A stretch of 64,000 bases of DNA from Symbiodinium natans (GCA_905221605.1 CAJNDS010001112.1:1960972-2024971); one strand, 5' to 3'. Positions 20,793 through 30,642 are shown, counted from the stretch's first letter. The notes: generated from the letters alone by a model not told the origin. Program-made: numbers and translations.

Positions 20793-21760
20793 CTTCCCCT
20801 CCCTCCCTCTCCCTACAGTAAGAAGCTACGGAGGGTTTGAAGGATCTGGGCTCTGATTCGGAGAAACACAAGCTTTAATGCACATTTTGTTGGGGTGTCT
20901 GCTCGCCCTGGCTGTCCCCTTCTGAGCATGAAGCAGCGCTTTCATGAGCTGATGCTCTAACTTTTATCCTTAAAGTCTTTGACACTGCGCTCTGCTGATA
21001 GTGTTGCCAGCTCCCTGCTACATGTCATTGCAGACACGCGGCATGGGTGTGCTTCAACAAATTAGGCGCCACTCCCGGCACAACCCCTCTTGCATTGTCA
21101 GGCTACAAGGAGCGCTTTTGCTGCCATACTGGCCGATGGGTCTGTGGTCACCTGGGGCGAGTCTGGTGAGGGTGGCGAAAGCAGCGCAGTCCAGGCACAG
21201 CTGCAGAATGTGGTGCAGATCCAGGCCACGCCTTTTGTTTTTGCTGCCCTCTTGTCTGATGGATCTGTGGTGACCTGGGGTAACCCACGTTTGGGAGGCG
21301 ACAGCAGTGCTGTCCAGGAAAAGTTGCAGAATGTGCAGCAGATCCAGGCTACTAGCGGCGCTTTCGCTGCCATTCTGGGCGATGGATCTGTGGTGACTTG
21401 GGGTGTTCCGAGTCTTGGTGGTGACAGCAGCCTCGTCGAAGATGAGTTGCAGAATGTGATGAAAGTTCAGGCTTCGCGCGGCGCGTTTGCTGCGATCTTG
21501 GCCAGTGGATCTGTGGTGACATGGGGTGATTGGAATGACGGTGGGCACAGCACATATGTTCAGGCACAGCTGCAAACCGTGCAACTTTGTCATAGTTGGG
21601 TAACATTTTGCATGTTTAAGGGTACTTAAACCCAGTATTCCTAAATTTTTCATACTATCCCAACCATGAACCAGGCAACACATCCAGGCTACGAGCAGGG
21701 CATTTGCCGCCATCCTTGCTGATGGATCCGTAGTGACCTGGGGTGATCGGGATCTTGGAG
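18810..21760 (+). CDS. RCC1-like repeat protein with possible ubiquitin-like N terminus
   Basis: Exons: 18810-18875, 19073-19155, 19402-~19486, ~19596-19687, 19794-20310, 21102-21580, 21675-~21760. The ATG at 18810 starts MAPVCVHVALLSGRSTSITS. Exons 1-3 give a region with GELLRLEQTVAQAGI and DDVLVLQVRQ, the strand-plus-DGD pattern of a ubiquitin-like fold. From exon 4 a unit of about 41 residues repeats ten times, each with FAAI..DGSVVTWG..., GGDSSAVQAQLQNVQQIQA. This is the RCC1/HERC-type beta-propeller repeat often annotated in dinoflagellates; substrates are unknown. Introns are GA, GT and GC types ending AG. The 3' end is not found: the last repeat runs into non-coding DNA near 21760. Gene is 558 bases after the last recognised pyruvate kinase exon, same strand. 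Confidence 0.88.
18876..19072 (+). mobile_element. RCC1-like gene intron 1: family K element plus telomeric array
   Basis: It opens GAGTCTAGGTAGGCCCTTGG, contains TTTTCCCTTATTGTGGCTTC and GGATCATAT, then 12 CCCTAAA units (18956-19042), and ends CCTAG. GAGTC stands at both the donor and the next exon start, so the intron looks like an insertion with duplicated target. The K module recurs at 19285. Confidence 0.8.
19156..19401 (+). mobile_element. RCC1-like gene intron 2: family A plus family K elements
   Basis: A GT-AG intron. Family A arms are TAAGTAGCTGAG and GAAAGTGTACACTGTTGCTGAG, with telomeric units inside. They are followed by TAGGCCCTATTTTATGTTGG and TTTCCCTTATTGGGTTTTAA, as in intron 1. 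GTTG is present at both splice sites. Confidence 0.8.
19688..19793 (+). mobile_element. RCC1-like gene intron 4 = one family F element
   Basis: A GC-AG intron of 106 nt made entirely of the element: CTAGGATGCCCAGTACCCTT at the left and GGATACTGGGCAACCTAG at the right are complementary. GCT starts both intron and next exon, and splicing restores DQLKSAQQVQAT, a normal repeat sequence. This is one of the cleanest element-equals-intron cases. Confidence 0.92.
20311..21101 (+). other. RCC1-like gene intron 5
   Basis: A GC-AG intron of 791 nt. It starts GCTTTAGGG and carries nine telomeric units to 20373, unique sequence with a poly-C run (20691-20712) and a (CT)n tract (20757-20790). It ends TTGTCAG before GCTACAAGG. 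It is removed between IQ and ATRSAFAAIL, in frame. Confidence 0.9.
21581..21674 (+). mobile_element. RCC1-like gene intron 6 = inverted-repeat element
   Basis: A GC-AG intron of 94 nt. Left CATAGTTGGGTAACATTTTG pairs imperfectly with right TTCATACTATCCCAACCATG. GCAAC is duplicated at donor and acceptor, and splicing gives QTVQHIQATSRAFAAIL. No second copy of this family was noticed in the window. Confidence 0.85.
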
Positions 21761-21813
21761 GAAACCTCAGGAGCTCAGGATACGCCTCTACTTTGCAGAT
21801 GCCTAGGGCTAAC

Positions 21814-21921
21814 CCTAAGGGTCTATGTACCTAGATAGGGAATACTCGGGCATGAAAGGGCCTCCTATATAGAGACTTCTGGGCCCAAGTACATTGCAAT
21901 ATGGTACATGGACCCTTAGGG
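21814..21921. mobile_element. Inverted-repeat element, family B
   Basis: Arms CCTAAGGGTCTATGTACCTA and GGTACATGGACCCTTAGGG. It lies just after the last recognised RCC1-type exon, so probably in its next intron or 3' region. Confidence 0.85.
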
Positions 21922-22919
21922 TAAGGGTTCAAGGTTCATAGGGTCTTGCGGGGGAGGGGGGAACCAAAGCCTTGAACCCTAAACCCTACACCCCACCTGC
22001 ATCCGTTCTTGCGGTTGATGGAGAGTTTGCACGACATGGCAACTCGATGATCCTGAGGAAAAGACGGGCTTTCGCGCGTGGGGTTCATGATCTACGGCTT
22101 AGGGTTTAGCTCAGAAGCGCCGTGAAGTGACGAGGTTCTGGGAAGAGGCACATCACGATGAGCACCGAACAAGAGAACCGAAAAGCTTTCTGAGCTTATA
22201 GCCTGTAGCTGTCAGCATCCATCAACACTGTTCTGCTTGGTGTGGGCTTCATCGCTGGGCATTGCTTGCATGTTCATGCCTTGGTGTTTAGGCTTTTGCG
22301 AGTCGAGTTGAAAGCTACGCATGAGGAGTCGGAGTGTTGAGCGTGCATCATTGTTTATCATGTACTCCAGATGGCATGAATTAGGGCCGGCACTTCACGT
22401 AGCGCTCAGAATAAATGCCAGATTTACCCAGCGTGGGGCTTAGGGTCTCGGCTGTGCGGTTTAGGGCGAGTCCGGTGGCAAAAGTGGTTGACAGGGTCCA
22501 AGTCGGACATCAGATCCTGGGAGAAGAAAGGGGATGTGGATATCAGGGTTTAGGGCTCGGGTTCACCCTAAGCCTTGAACCTAAACCCTAAACCGGTTTG
22601 GTTTAAGGGTCCTAGTCTGGACTCCAGGCCTTTGTGAGTGCAAAGAAAGAGAGTCCTAGAGCCACATCCTCAACCCTAAGCCCTAAACCCCAAACCCTAA
22701 ACCCTAAACTCTAAACCCCCCCCCCCCCCCCCCCCCCCCGAGCCCTAAATCCTCAACCCGAAGCCCTCAACGTGGGCGATAGACTTGACAGGTCTCCCTC
22801 ATCCACGGCGTGTATGCAACCAGCGACAGCGAGGCTTCCAGGGCTTTGCGGCCAGGGTTTAGTTTTATGTGTTTTTGTTTTTTCGGCTTGCTGCCGCTAT
22901 TGCCTCTCAAGGAACATAA

Positions 22920-23032
22920 GTTGGGATGTTCCCCCTTATACTACAGTAACAGTCCTTATTCGGGATGAGAGTAGGGGGGGTACTACTACAATCCCTATTA
23001 AGGACTCTTAGAATACGGGGGAACATCCCAAA
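22920..23032. mobile_element. Inverted-repeat element, family C
   Basis: Arms TTGGGATGTTCCCCCTTATACT and AATACGGGGGAACATCCCAA around ACAGTCCTTATTCGGGATG and CTATTAAGGACTCTTA. Confidence 0.92.
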
Positions 23033-23249
23033 ACATAAGGTTGTGTAGTTGTGTAATTTTTGGACAGGGCCCGGATTCGGTTCGAGCCTGAAGCCCTGAT
23101 AGCTTAGGGTTTAGGGTTTAGGGTTTAGGGGTTTAGGGGATTGGGGTTTAGGGGTTTAGAGTTTAGGGGTTTAAGGGTTTAGGGGCCTAGGGGCTTAGGG
23201 GTTAGCCATCGCAAGCTCTAAAGCCTATAAACCCTAAAGCGTACCACCC

Positions 23250-23356
23250 TAGGGGTCCATGTACCTCGCTGTTATAAACTTAAACTTGGGCCCAAACGCC
23301 CCTAAATCGGAGGTGCTTTAAGGCCCAAGAATTTCCTATTTAGGTGCATGAACCCT
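23250..23356. mobile_element. Inverted-repeat element, family B
   Basis: Arms AGGGGTCCATGTACCTCGCT and TTTAGGTGCATGAACCCTAA, inner AACTTGGGCCC. A short telomere-like block follows. Confidence 0.8.
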
Positions 23357-23393
23357 AAACCCTAAGCCCTAAACCCTAAACCGTAACCGCAAG

Positions 23394-23454
23394 TCGCTTG
23401 CACGAGGTGAGGCTCTTGGCGGCCAAGGCCGAGAGGGAAGATGCCTTCGACAAG
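23394..23454 (+). CDS. Internal exon, coiled-coil-like
   Basis: AAG acceptor at 23391-23393, then frame RLHEVRLLAAKAEREDAFDK (reading from 23395) and a GTACGC donor at 23455. Charged heptad-like sequence with strong G/C third positions. The protein is unidentified; it could belong with the terminal exon at 24280. Confidence 0.5.
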
Positions 23455-24279
23455 GTACGCTTCTCTCAGGGCGCCGTGGAGCATTTGGCGTGCAGTTTGG
23501 TTTGGGGTTTAGGGTTTGTAGGGTTTAGAACGGGTGTTTTTATTAGGGTTTGTAGGGTTTAGGGTTTATAGGGTTTAGGCTAACTAGGCTTGATATGGTT
23601 TGGGCTTTAGGGTTTCCTAAACCTCCAACAAGTACCTGATAGTTAGTTGCAATTGTATAGAGGCAAGTCACAACACCCTAAAAAATAAAGCGCTCTGATG
23701 CCCAGGCCCAACCGGTTTGAATTTTTAGCCCAGGAACTTTGCGGAATGTCCCTTATCGAATCCAAACATCCGCCCGCCAAACCCGGTACAATTTCCCTAA
23801 ACCCGCACCCTAAATTGCTGGGTTTGGAGTTTCGGGACTCGCTTTAATGTTAATGCCTTGCTTATCAGCATGTTTCCTGCAGTGTGGTCGGATGTGATCA
23901 GTGAAGCGTATCAGCCCTCGTAGCGGAACTTAAGGGGACCATGAGTCAGAAGACTTAAGTTTCAACCCTAGAGCCCTCTCAGCACGGGGAAAACAACCAC
24001 AAGTTCAAAATTCGAAACCCTGATTCAAGCCCTTGAACCATGGCTTGAGCCGCCCTTAAATTCACATGATGGAGGCTCGCTCTATGGTTTCCTTGCGCAA
24101 AGCCTTCTCTAAGTTCGCCTGTAAATTCGCTCATGGCAGGTTTGTGGTGTTGGGGGGAGTATGTGGGCGCTTGGGGCAGATGCCCGGACATCTTTCCAGC
24201 GATTTCCTACAATAAAGCCGAAACCCTTAACCCCAAAGCCCTATAAACCCCTTAAACCCTATAGAACCTTCAAACCAAG

Positions 24280-24347
24280 GCGTCGAGATCGGCTGCCGGA
24301 TTGTCCGTGAATTTGGGCTGCCCACGAGCGAGGACTGTCAGCGCTGA
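24280..24347 (+). CDS. C-terminal exon, unidentified protein
   Basis: After AAG at 24277-24279 the frame reads GVEIGCRIVREFGLPTSEDC then QR and TGA at 24345. Codon bias is coding-like. Nothing in the sequence names the family. Confidence 0.5.
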
Positions 24348-24498
24348 AGTCTTCATCCTCTTTGCTACATGACGACAAACCTGGGGATCAAACGAACCTT
24401 AAAAGTGGGCGAAAAAAACCCTGTTCAGGGTATATGGGCCTCTGGGCATGTTCGTACGGCCACTAGAGGTTTTATTTCTTGGTACATGGTTCCCTACC

Positions 24499-24600
24499 CA
24501 GATCTTCCACAACCCCTTAATTAAGGCAGACTACCTTAATTTATACTAAGGATCCTTATCTAAGGTCTATTCCCTAATTAAGGGATATTGTGCTCTTTGG
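24499..24600. mobile_element. Hybrid inverted-repeat element, families E and D
   Basis: The left arm CCAGATCTTCCACAACCCCT is family E, but the right arm AAGGGATATTGTGCTCTTTGG is family D. The inner TTAATTAAGG/GGATCCTTA core is common to both. Confidence 0.75.
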
Positions 24601-24633
24601 TCCCTAGTTACCCCACTATACCCCCGCCCACAC

Positions 24634-24693
24634 TTGCGCGAGCGTGAGGACGACTGGGTGGTGGTGGTGGCGCGCCTCCCGCTCTTCTCGCAG
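24634..24693 (+). CDS. Internal exon, unidentified protein
   Basis: Frame LREREDDWVVVVARLPLFSQ followed by GTGGGC donor at 24694. Every codon but one ends in G or C. No family recognised. Confidence 0.5.
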
Positions 24694-24912
24694 GTGGGCC
24701 TTGAATCGCTGCCTTTAGGCCTTGGGGTTTGGGGTTTAGGGTTTAGGGTTTAGGGTTTAGGATAAACGGCAGGAGGTAAAAGGGTTTATGGCTTGAGGGG
24801 TTAAGGAAGTGTTAATCTATTTGGGCCCCAGGGCAGCTCTGGAAATCAGGTTTTGGGACATGCCTCATGAACCCGAAGCCTAACTGTTGTGGGTTCTTGG
24901 TTCTCAAGGCAG

Positions 24913-24990
24913 GGCCTAGAGAAGGTTTTGGGGATATCCTCGTCAGCCTACTCGTGACATCTTCGCCCGTCAACATCACAATCCAGAAGC
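24913..24990 (+). CDS. Candidate internal exon
   Basis: Frame AGPREGFGDILVSLLVTSSP then VNITIQK, open between an AAG and a telomere-like block. May continue the gene of exon 24634. Confidence 0.35.
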
Positions 24991-25232
24991 CCTAATATAA
25001 ACCCTGATCAACACTTGTAAACCCTTATAAACCCTAAACCCAGAAAGCCTAAACCAAAGACCCCGGGCCAAAGGAAGCCATTACACATCGAAATCAGGAG
25101 GGTTTCTCCAGCTCCCGGTAAAACTTCGATGAGAAAAACAAGCTGACATAACATTTCCCACAGCCGAGTTCCCTAAACCCTAGCTGTGACTCCCACATCC
25201 TACAAAGTAGTGGGTTGGGCATAACAGCAAAC

Positions 25233-25260
25233 TCAAAAAAACTGACACACACGCACACAC

Positions 25261-25313
<53 letters not shown>
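25233..25313. repeat. CA microsatellite
   Basis: About 38 CA units with a few CGC interruptions. The Cys/Val-rich minus-strand frame is an artefact. Confidence 0.95.
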
Positions 25314-25315
<2 letters not shown>

Positions 25316-25699
25316 TACACATAGTAGGTGAAGGGGGTTCCAGGTAAGCCCAACAAACCCTCTATATACGCCTGGAGCTGTCAGGGCCCCCTGAACACGA
25401 GCCGCTTGATACAAGCTGGCGGGCCGCAAAAGAAGGATGGGCACCCTTGGCAGAATTGGGAGACTAATTTAATGAGGGCTACAGAGGTTTCTGGGGTTTA
25501 GGGTTCTGTTGCGTACCCTGGGAGGGAGTCACTGGTCAGAGGGATGACAGGGATGTTGCAAAGAATGTGTAGCCTTTCAGAAGCTCACGCTTTGCACGTG
25601 CGCGACACGCAAGCACGCGCGGGGTGACCTTATATCTTCGCAGTGGCGCTACATTGCTTCCACGGCACATCGCGCCTGCCCATGCCGTTTCTGAGATTC

Positions 25700-25806
25700 C
25701 CAGATCTTCCCGAACCCCTTCATTAAGGTCTATACGCTAATTTGTTTTAAGGATCATTTTCATGAATTAGGGTATATTCCTTAATTAAGGGGTTTTGGAA
25801 GATCTG
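25700..25806. mobile_element. Inverted-repeat element, family E
   Basis: Arms CAGATCTTCCCGAACCCCTT and AAGGGGTTTTGGAAGATCTG. Coding-like DNA lies on both sides (25643-25694 WRYIASTAHRACPCRF; 25812-25885), so it may be an intron. Confidence 0.88.
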
Positions 25807-25811
25807 CGTTG

Positions 25812-25885
25812 TTTAGAGAGTCTGGGTCTACGCATAGAAGAGATGGCATCAATGATCTCGGTATCGACCACCCACTGCATCAAGT
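25812..25885 (+). CDS. Candidate exon after family E element
   Basis: Frame CLESLGLRIEEMASMISVST then THCIK, ending at AAG before TAAGGAC. It looks helical and leucine-rich. The family is not recognised. Confidence 0.3.
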
Positions 25886-25995
25886 AAGGACACAGCAAAC
25901 AACATACGCTCTTTAGAGGGATCTTCGAAGTGAAGGTACGGCCCCTCAGACGGTTTTGACGCCGGCGCTGACTGAGCAGAGCTCGTGAGGCATAG

Positions 25996-26320
25996 GCCAG
26001 TCTCCGTCGACGTGTCTCAGTCGGCGAAGTCGCACAGTTTGCCCGACTGTTGGGTACAGCGCCCTGAGATTGGAGGGGCTTCTGAGAGGTTTTGGGGTTT
26101 AAAAGGGTTTGGGGATTGGGGTTTAAGGGTTATAAGGGTTTGGCAACAATGCTGCGTAGCGGAAATGCTCAAAGGCATTGCTGCACTAATCCGTGGCTCA
26201 AAGCAGCGCTCTCTGAGGGGCACGCCCTGCTTCCAAGTACCTGGAGCTCCATGTCGGTGTTCCGAGGCGGAAGTGAAGGTTGCAGCGGCGCACAATCCGA
26301 GACCAGTCTTAGAAGGGTAG
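25996..26320 (+). CDS. Candidate exons, unidentified
   Basis: 25996-26085 reads VSVDVSQSAKSHSLPDCWVQ and on to RPEIGGASER; 26236-26320 reads toward EAEVKVAAAHNPRPVLEG and a TAG. A telomere-like block (26087-26140) lies between them, probably an intron. Frames on the opposite strand are also open, so confidence is low. Confidence 0.25.
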
Positions 26321-26357
26321 TGGTGCAAGAAGCGATATGAGATGGCTCAGAAATCTC

Positions 26358-26455
26358 TAGGGGGTCCATGTACCCAACTGAGGAATACTTGGGGGCTTTT
26401 TTGCATAGGACTTTGGGCCAGAGTATGTGATAATGTGGTACATGGACCCATAAGG
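26358..26455. mobile_element. Inverted-repeat element, family B
   Basis: Arms GGGGTCCATGTACCCAACTG and GTGGTACATGGACCCATAAGG. Confidence 0.88.
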
Positions 26456-26624
26456 AAGAGTAGCTTGGATTGTGGAATCCCTGTGGTCTTAGCTGAAAGA
26501 GGCTTGCCGCTGGCTGCCAGCGAGGCAGCCGGTGAGTTCGCCATCAATAGAAGCACCCAACCCCGCATTGCAGTTTAGGGTTTTGGGATTTAGGGTTTTA
26601 GGGTTCGGGGTTTAGGGTTTAGGG

Positions 26625-26690
26625 TTTATTCCCGTTATCCCTAGTAAGGCATATGAACCATGGCAACTTTTGGGGTTCACTTGGTACAGG
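26625..26690. repeat. Family H fragment
   Basis: TTATTCCCGTTATCCCTAGT and GGGTTCACTTGGTAC, matching the right part of family H; preceded by telomeric units. Confidence 0.5.
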
Positions 26691-27303
26691 ATGAAGACGT
26701 GGCGAGGTGATTTTGTTTCTCGCTCTCGGCGTGTCGATTTATCCCACGTTTGGAGAGAGGTGTAGCTGCCCGCCAGCTCCACATGACTCTTAGGAGGGGC
26801 GTATAGGGTTAGATACAGTGGGCTTGGAGGTTGGGGCTGTCTGGGGACCTGATTGAAAGACCCGGCGTAAGCCCTCAGCACATACTTGTCAGGGTACCTG
26901 TTTCAGTGCGGGGCCCTGATTTAGGGTCTCTGTAGAGTCTACACAAATTACCCCCACAGGGACAACAATGAAGAGAGCTTGCCATGTGTCCGTAGAGCCG
27001 GGTAGGCTCCGCCTTCGTCAGCATGAGGGTTTGGCCCAAGATTGGTCAGAGGCCCGCAAGGTTTCCACAGATTTCCGCGCGCGCGCGGCTTCTCATCGTA
27101 GCCGCAGAGGATCCTGGATCCTGTTACAGTTTATAAAACCCTCAGACTACCCAAGGTTATGGCGGAAAATTTGGGTTAAGGGTTTTGTACATATTTGTTT
27201 CATATGTTCATTCTATTTGCTTATAGTCCTTTGTAGGTCTTCAGGTCAGAGAATGATACTACATTTGGGTACCCCTAAACCCTATAATAACCCTAGAACC
27301 CTA

Positions 27304-27390
27304 GAACCCTAGAACCCTATAAACCCTAAACCCCAAACCCTAAACCCTAAACCCCAAACCCCAAACCCTAAACCCTAAACCCTAAACCCG
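27304..27390. repeat. Telomeric CCCTAAA array
   Basis: CCCTAGAA variants passing into CCCTAAA and CCCCAAA units. Confidence 0.9.
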
Positions 27391-27460
27391 GATCCTTTGG
27401 GAGCCAGGTGAGAGGCTGCTTTTTGTTTCCGCGATCTCGCCCTCTGAAAAAGCTGCAGAC

Positions 27461-27533
27461 TGGTTTAGGGTTTAGGGTTTAGGGTTTAGGGTTTGGGGTT
27501 TAGGGTTTAGGGTTTAGGGTTTAGGGTTTAGGG
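27461..27533. repeat. Telomeric TTTAGGG array
   Basis: About ten units, opposite in orientation to the array at 27304. Confidence 0.94.
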
Positions 27534-27734
27534 AGAGTGCGACTGAAGGGCCTGCAGTTGCAGCCATAGCACTCACACCCAGCACATGTCCCTATATAAA
27601 ATGGAGTCTTTACTTGTTATGTATGTATACATAATATACATACAGTATACATGCATACAAATTACATATGTATATGCATATGCATATGGATATATACATA
27701 TTCAAATATTACCCCAAGCCCTAAACCCTTAACG

Positions 27735-27840
27735 CACGCAGCGAACTCTCCGTCTGTTGGAGAGGCCGAAGCAAAGCCGAAGTCGCGCACGCCGCGAATC
27801 CATGGCTTGCTGGAGAGCCGCCAGCCCCTTGTGGCTGCAG
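27735..27840 (+). CDS. Internal exon, basic/low-complexity region
   Basis: Frame HAANSPSVGEAEAKPKSRTP then RIHGLLESRQPLVAA, G/C-rich third positions, ending at GCAG before a telomeric block. An SRTP motif also occurs in the exon at 29256, which may point to one gene; that is inference. Confidence 0.45.
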
Positions 27841-28296
27841 AGTTTAGGGTTTATAGGGTTTTGGTTTTAGGGTTTGGGGTTTAGGGTTGAGGGTTTAGGG
27901 TTGAGGGTTTGGGGTTCAGGGTTGAGGGTTTAGGGCTTGAAGTTGGGGCTTGGGAGGGTTCACATTTTACAGGTTTCAGGGGGTGTGCCTGCAGTTGCGG
28001 GGTCATGTATGAGTGCATGTGATGAAAGATCTGAGGCCCGCCACAGACTCTCTGCTGCAGTGGCGCGCTTTCGGATCTCGGAGGTTCTTAAGGTGCTCTC
28101 CCGCCCACTCCCCTCCCCTCTGCTAGCTTAGAATGTGTGGTATGTTACGTTCTCTGATTGTGGTGGTTCCGCTTTGTAAGATCCCGCTCATTTTTGAGCT
28201 GACTGGGAGTTCTGAAAACGAGCGTCCGGGCACCCAGGCATGACAGAATCCCCCTAAACGGACCTCCATACATGGGACCTGCAGTAGGGGGGGCTT

Positions 28297-28345
28297 CGGG
28301 TTTAGGGTTTAGGGTTTAGGGTTTAGGGTTTAGGGTTTAGGGTGG
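28297..28345. repeat. Telomeric TTTAGGG array
   Basis: Seven units before the terminal exon at 28394. Confidence 0.93.
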
Positions 28346-28393
28346 TTTAGGGTTCAGGGTCCAGGGACTACGCGTTGATGCTGCAAGTGCAAG

Positions 28394-28462
28394 GATGTCG
28401 CCAACACGATCTTCAGCGGAGTGGGCGCGCCCGTAGAGGAAGCTCCCGACCTCGCCACCTGA
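28394..28462 (+). CDS. C-terminal exon, unidentified protein
   Basis: After AAG at 28391-28393: DVANTIFSGVGAPVEEAPDL, AT and TGA at 28460. Strong G/C third positions. Together with 27735-27840 it may form the end of one gene. Confidence 0.5.
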   Translation, partial: DVANTIFSGVGAPVEEAPDLAT

Positions 28463-28464
28463 TT

Positions 28465-28745
28465 CCAAGCTTGGGGACCCTAAAATTGGGGTCAATACCC
28501 CATGCTACGGCAATCCTCTTTAGGGTCTATGAACCCGAAAATTGGGGGTCATATACCCCATACTACTATAATCCTTTTTTGGGGCTACGAACACTAAAAT
28601 TGGTGTCATATACCCTATGCTACTAAAATCCTTTTAGGGGTCTATGAACTTTAAAACAATGGAGGTCACGTACCCTATGCTACTATAGTCCCATATTAGG
28701 GTCTATGAACCCTAAACCCCTTTTAGGGCTCGTTTGGTCCTTGGA
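28465..28745. repeat. Family H repeated in tandem
   Basis: Four successive copies of a roughly 65-bp module (GACCCTAAAATTGGGGTCAA, ATACCCCATGCTACGGCAAT, CCTCTTTAGGGTCTATGAAC), ending GGGCTCGTTTGGTCC. It directly follows a stop codon and may overlap the 3' UTR. Confidence 0.8.
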
Positions 28746-29154
28746 AGAGCCCCAGTGACCCAAGGCTCGCTTTTCTCTGCCCGTTTTGATGAAGGTTTAA
28801 GCAGAATGAACTGAGACCCAAGCAATCGGGCCCATTTTTAGTCCCTAGTGCCCTTGAAGAGACCATGTTCGAGTTGTAAGAAGAATTCATGATGCTAAAT
28901 CACCTAGAGAAGGATCATAGAGACCGCCAAAAGCTCAGAACGAACAAATCACCCATCATTCCGATCGAACCCCGCATCAAGACTCCATGCGCGTGTCAGC
29001 TCCTAGAACAGATTCGGGGCTGCAGCCATTGCGGGCTTTGCGGTTCAGGGGTTGAGGCTTGAACACTATGATTCCTATGATATAGACCTTGGTGCCGAAA
29101 AGCCTAAGCCCTGTTGCAAAAAGAAACCTAAACCCTAGAAACCCCAAACCCTAG

Positions 29155-29245
29155 ACCCTAAACCCTTTTTAAACCCTAAACCCTAAACCCTAAACCCTAA
29201 ACCCTAAACCCTAAACCCTAAACCCTAAACCCTAAACCCTAAACC
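29155..29245. repeat. Telomeric CCCTAAA array
   Basis: About 12 units ending just before the candidate exon at 29256. Confidence 0.95.
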
Positions 29246-29255
29246 CAACCACCAG

Positions 29256-29359
29256 AGAACGCCCCGAGGTGCCAATGCTGGACGCCTTCGCGTCTTCGCG
29301 CACGCCGTCCCCAGTGAAGCGGCGAAGCGCACGCCACGACGACACCTGGGGAATTTCCG
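29256..29359 (+). CDS. Internal exon, unidentified
   Basis: Frame ERPEVPMLDAFASSRTPSPV then KRRSARHDDTWGIS, strongly coding-like, between telomeric blocks in opposite orientations. The TPSPVKRR stretch could be a phosphorylation or nuclear signal; this is only suggestive. Confidence 0.55.
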
Positions 29360-29830
29360 GTTTAGGGTTTAGGGTTTAGGGTTTAGGGTTTAGGGTTTCG
29401 GGTTTAGGACCGGAAACCCCTTGAGAAGGGATCGTTTGGGGTTTAGGGTTCAGGGTTTTGGGTTTAGGGGCCCCATGTATGCAAATAGTGTACCTACATT
29501 AAGTCTGTAAGTCACGCCTACTTTGGGCTTTTTGCGCCTTAGGGTTGGGGTGCGGACTTAGGGACTTTCAGGGTTTAGAGGGTTTTGGGAAAAGGGTGGA
29601 GGGTTCAGGGTGAAGGGCTGGGGTAAGGTTTTTCGTGATACAGGCTTCCGGCTTTTTCATGCAAGATGGGAGGTCTTGTAGCTTGCACACACACAGGCAT
29701 GCGCTAGTTCCATACAACGTAAGTGCACAAGGTGTAGGTCCAAGGAGTCGAGTGTTCAGGGTTGTTTGGGTTTCGGGTTTAGGGTTTAGGGTTTAGGGCT
29801 TCCCGTTCCTTTGATGGTTCCTATTCTCAG

Positions 29831-29895
29831 GACGGTGTGCAGCTCATTCCCGACCGGCAGTTTGCCCAAAACCTCGCCATCTCCATGGCCACGCG
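29831..29895 (+). CDS. Internal exon, unidentified
   Basis: CAG then DGVQLIPDRQFAQNLAISMA and TR, with GT donor at 29896. The family B/C composite at 29917 is probably part of the following intron. Confidence 0.5.
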
Positions 29896-29916
29896 GTGCT
29901 GTCCAGTGCAAGATCC

Positions 29917-30100
29917 CTAAGTGTCCATGTACCTACATAGGGTTTAGGGATAGGGACTGAGGTACATATTAGGGATGTTCCCCCCTAGGCTAAGAGTCCT
30001 TAATGGGGCTGAGCATAGAGGGTACTAGAACCCCCCGATTAAGGACTCTTAAAGAGGGAACCTCCCAAGTTTACAGTAGTGAGGTACATGAACATGTGGG
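29917..30100. mobile_element. Family B element containing a nested family C element
   Basis: Outer arms AAGTGTCCATGTACCTACAT and GTGAGGTACATGAACATGTG; inner element 29969-30070 with GGGATGTTCCCCCCTAGGCT and AAAGAGGGAACCTCCCAA. ATTAGGG/TTTACAG junctions suggest C jumped into B. Confidence 0.82.
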
Positions 30101-30129
30101 GACTTTGGGGCACAACTAAATAAATAAAT

Positions 30130-30182
30130 AGACAAATATATATATATATATATATATATCCCTAAACCCTAAACCCTAAACC
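30130..30182. repeat. AT microsatellite and telomeric units
   Basis: (AT)n at 30138-30158 followed by three CCCTAAA units. Confidence 0.85.
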
Positions 30183-30562
30183 GTGGTACATAGCCCTTAT
30201 GGGGAGAGATGCCTCGAATCCCCAATGCCAAACACACATCGTCACCCGGTCTTTTGGGGGGGCCTACCATGCCAGGTGGTGTGCTTGAGGCTTTTGGAAA
30301 GGATTCAGGGTTTAGGGTTTAGGGCAGGTGTACTCTTCGAACTCCCGAGTTCCACAGACCCAAACAGGTTCATGTTTGCGACACTGGTTAGATGCGCAGT
30401 GTTGCAAGAGCCACTTCACCAGAGATGCCTCGGACACACCTGGATACCGGCAGCCGGCATGCTCTTTGCGCTTGTGCCTAGCCCTAAACCCAAAACCCTA
30501 AGCCCTAAACTGTGTCGCTTGCTGGCCCGAATCCACAACCACAGCTCGCATGACTATGAGAG

Positions 30563-30636
30563 GTTCGCGTGGACGTCAAGAAGCTGGCGAGTGCTGCTGC
30601 TGCCATGTCGCCGAACCGTGCGGAGTTCCCTGTTGC
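30563..30636 (+). CDS. Internal exon, unidentified
   Basis: GAGAG then VRVDVKKLASAAAAMSPNRA and EFPV. A GA donor at 30637 joins it in frame to the exon at 31295 (giving VAFSEPRDWEQ). The longer open frame shifted by one base (30183-30803) has poorer codon bias and crosses a poly-G run. Confidence 0.55.
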
Positions 30637-30642
30637 GAAAGT

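Larger units (their letters stand above)
21922..23393. other. No firm gene; end of RCC1-like gene or spacer
   Basis: The stretch 22008-22085 reads open (ASVLAVDGEFARHGNSMILR) but resembles no RCC1 repeat. The rest holds short telomeric blocks, a 22-nt poly-C run at 22718 and the family C and B elements listed separately. Confidence 0.4.
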
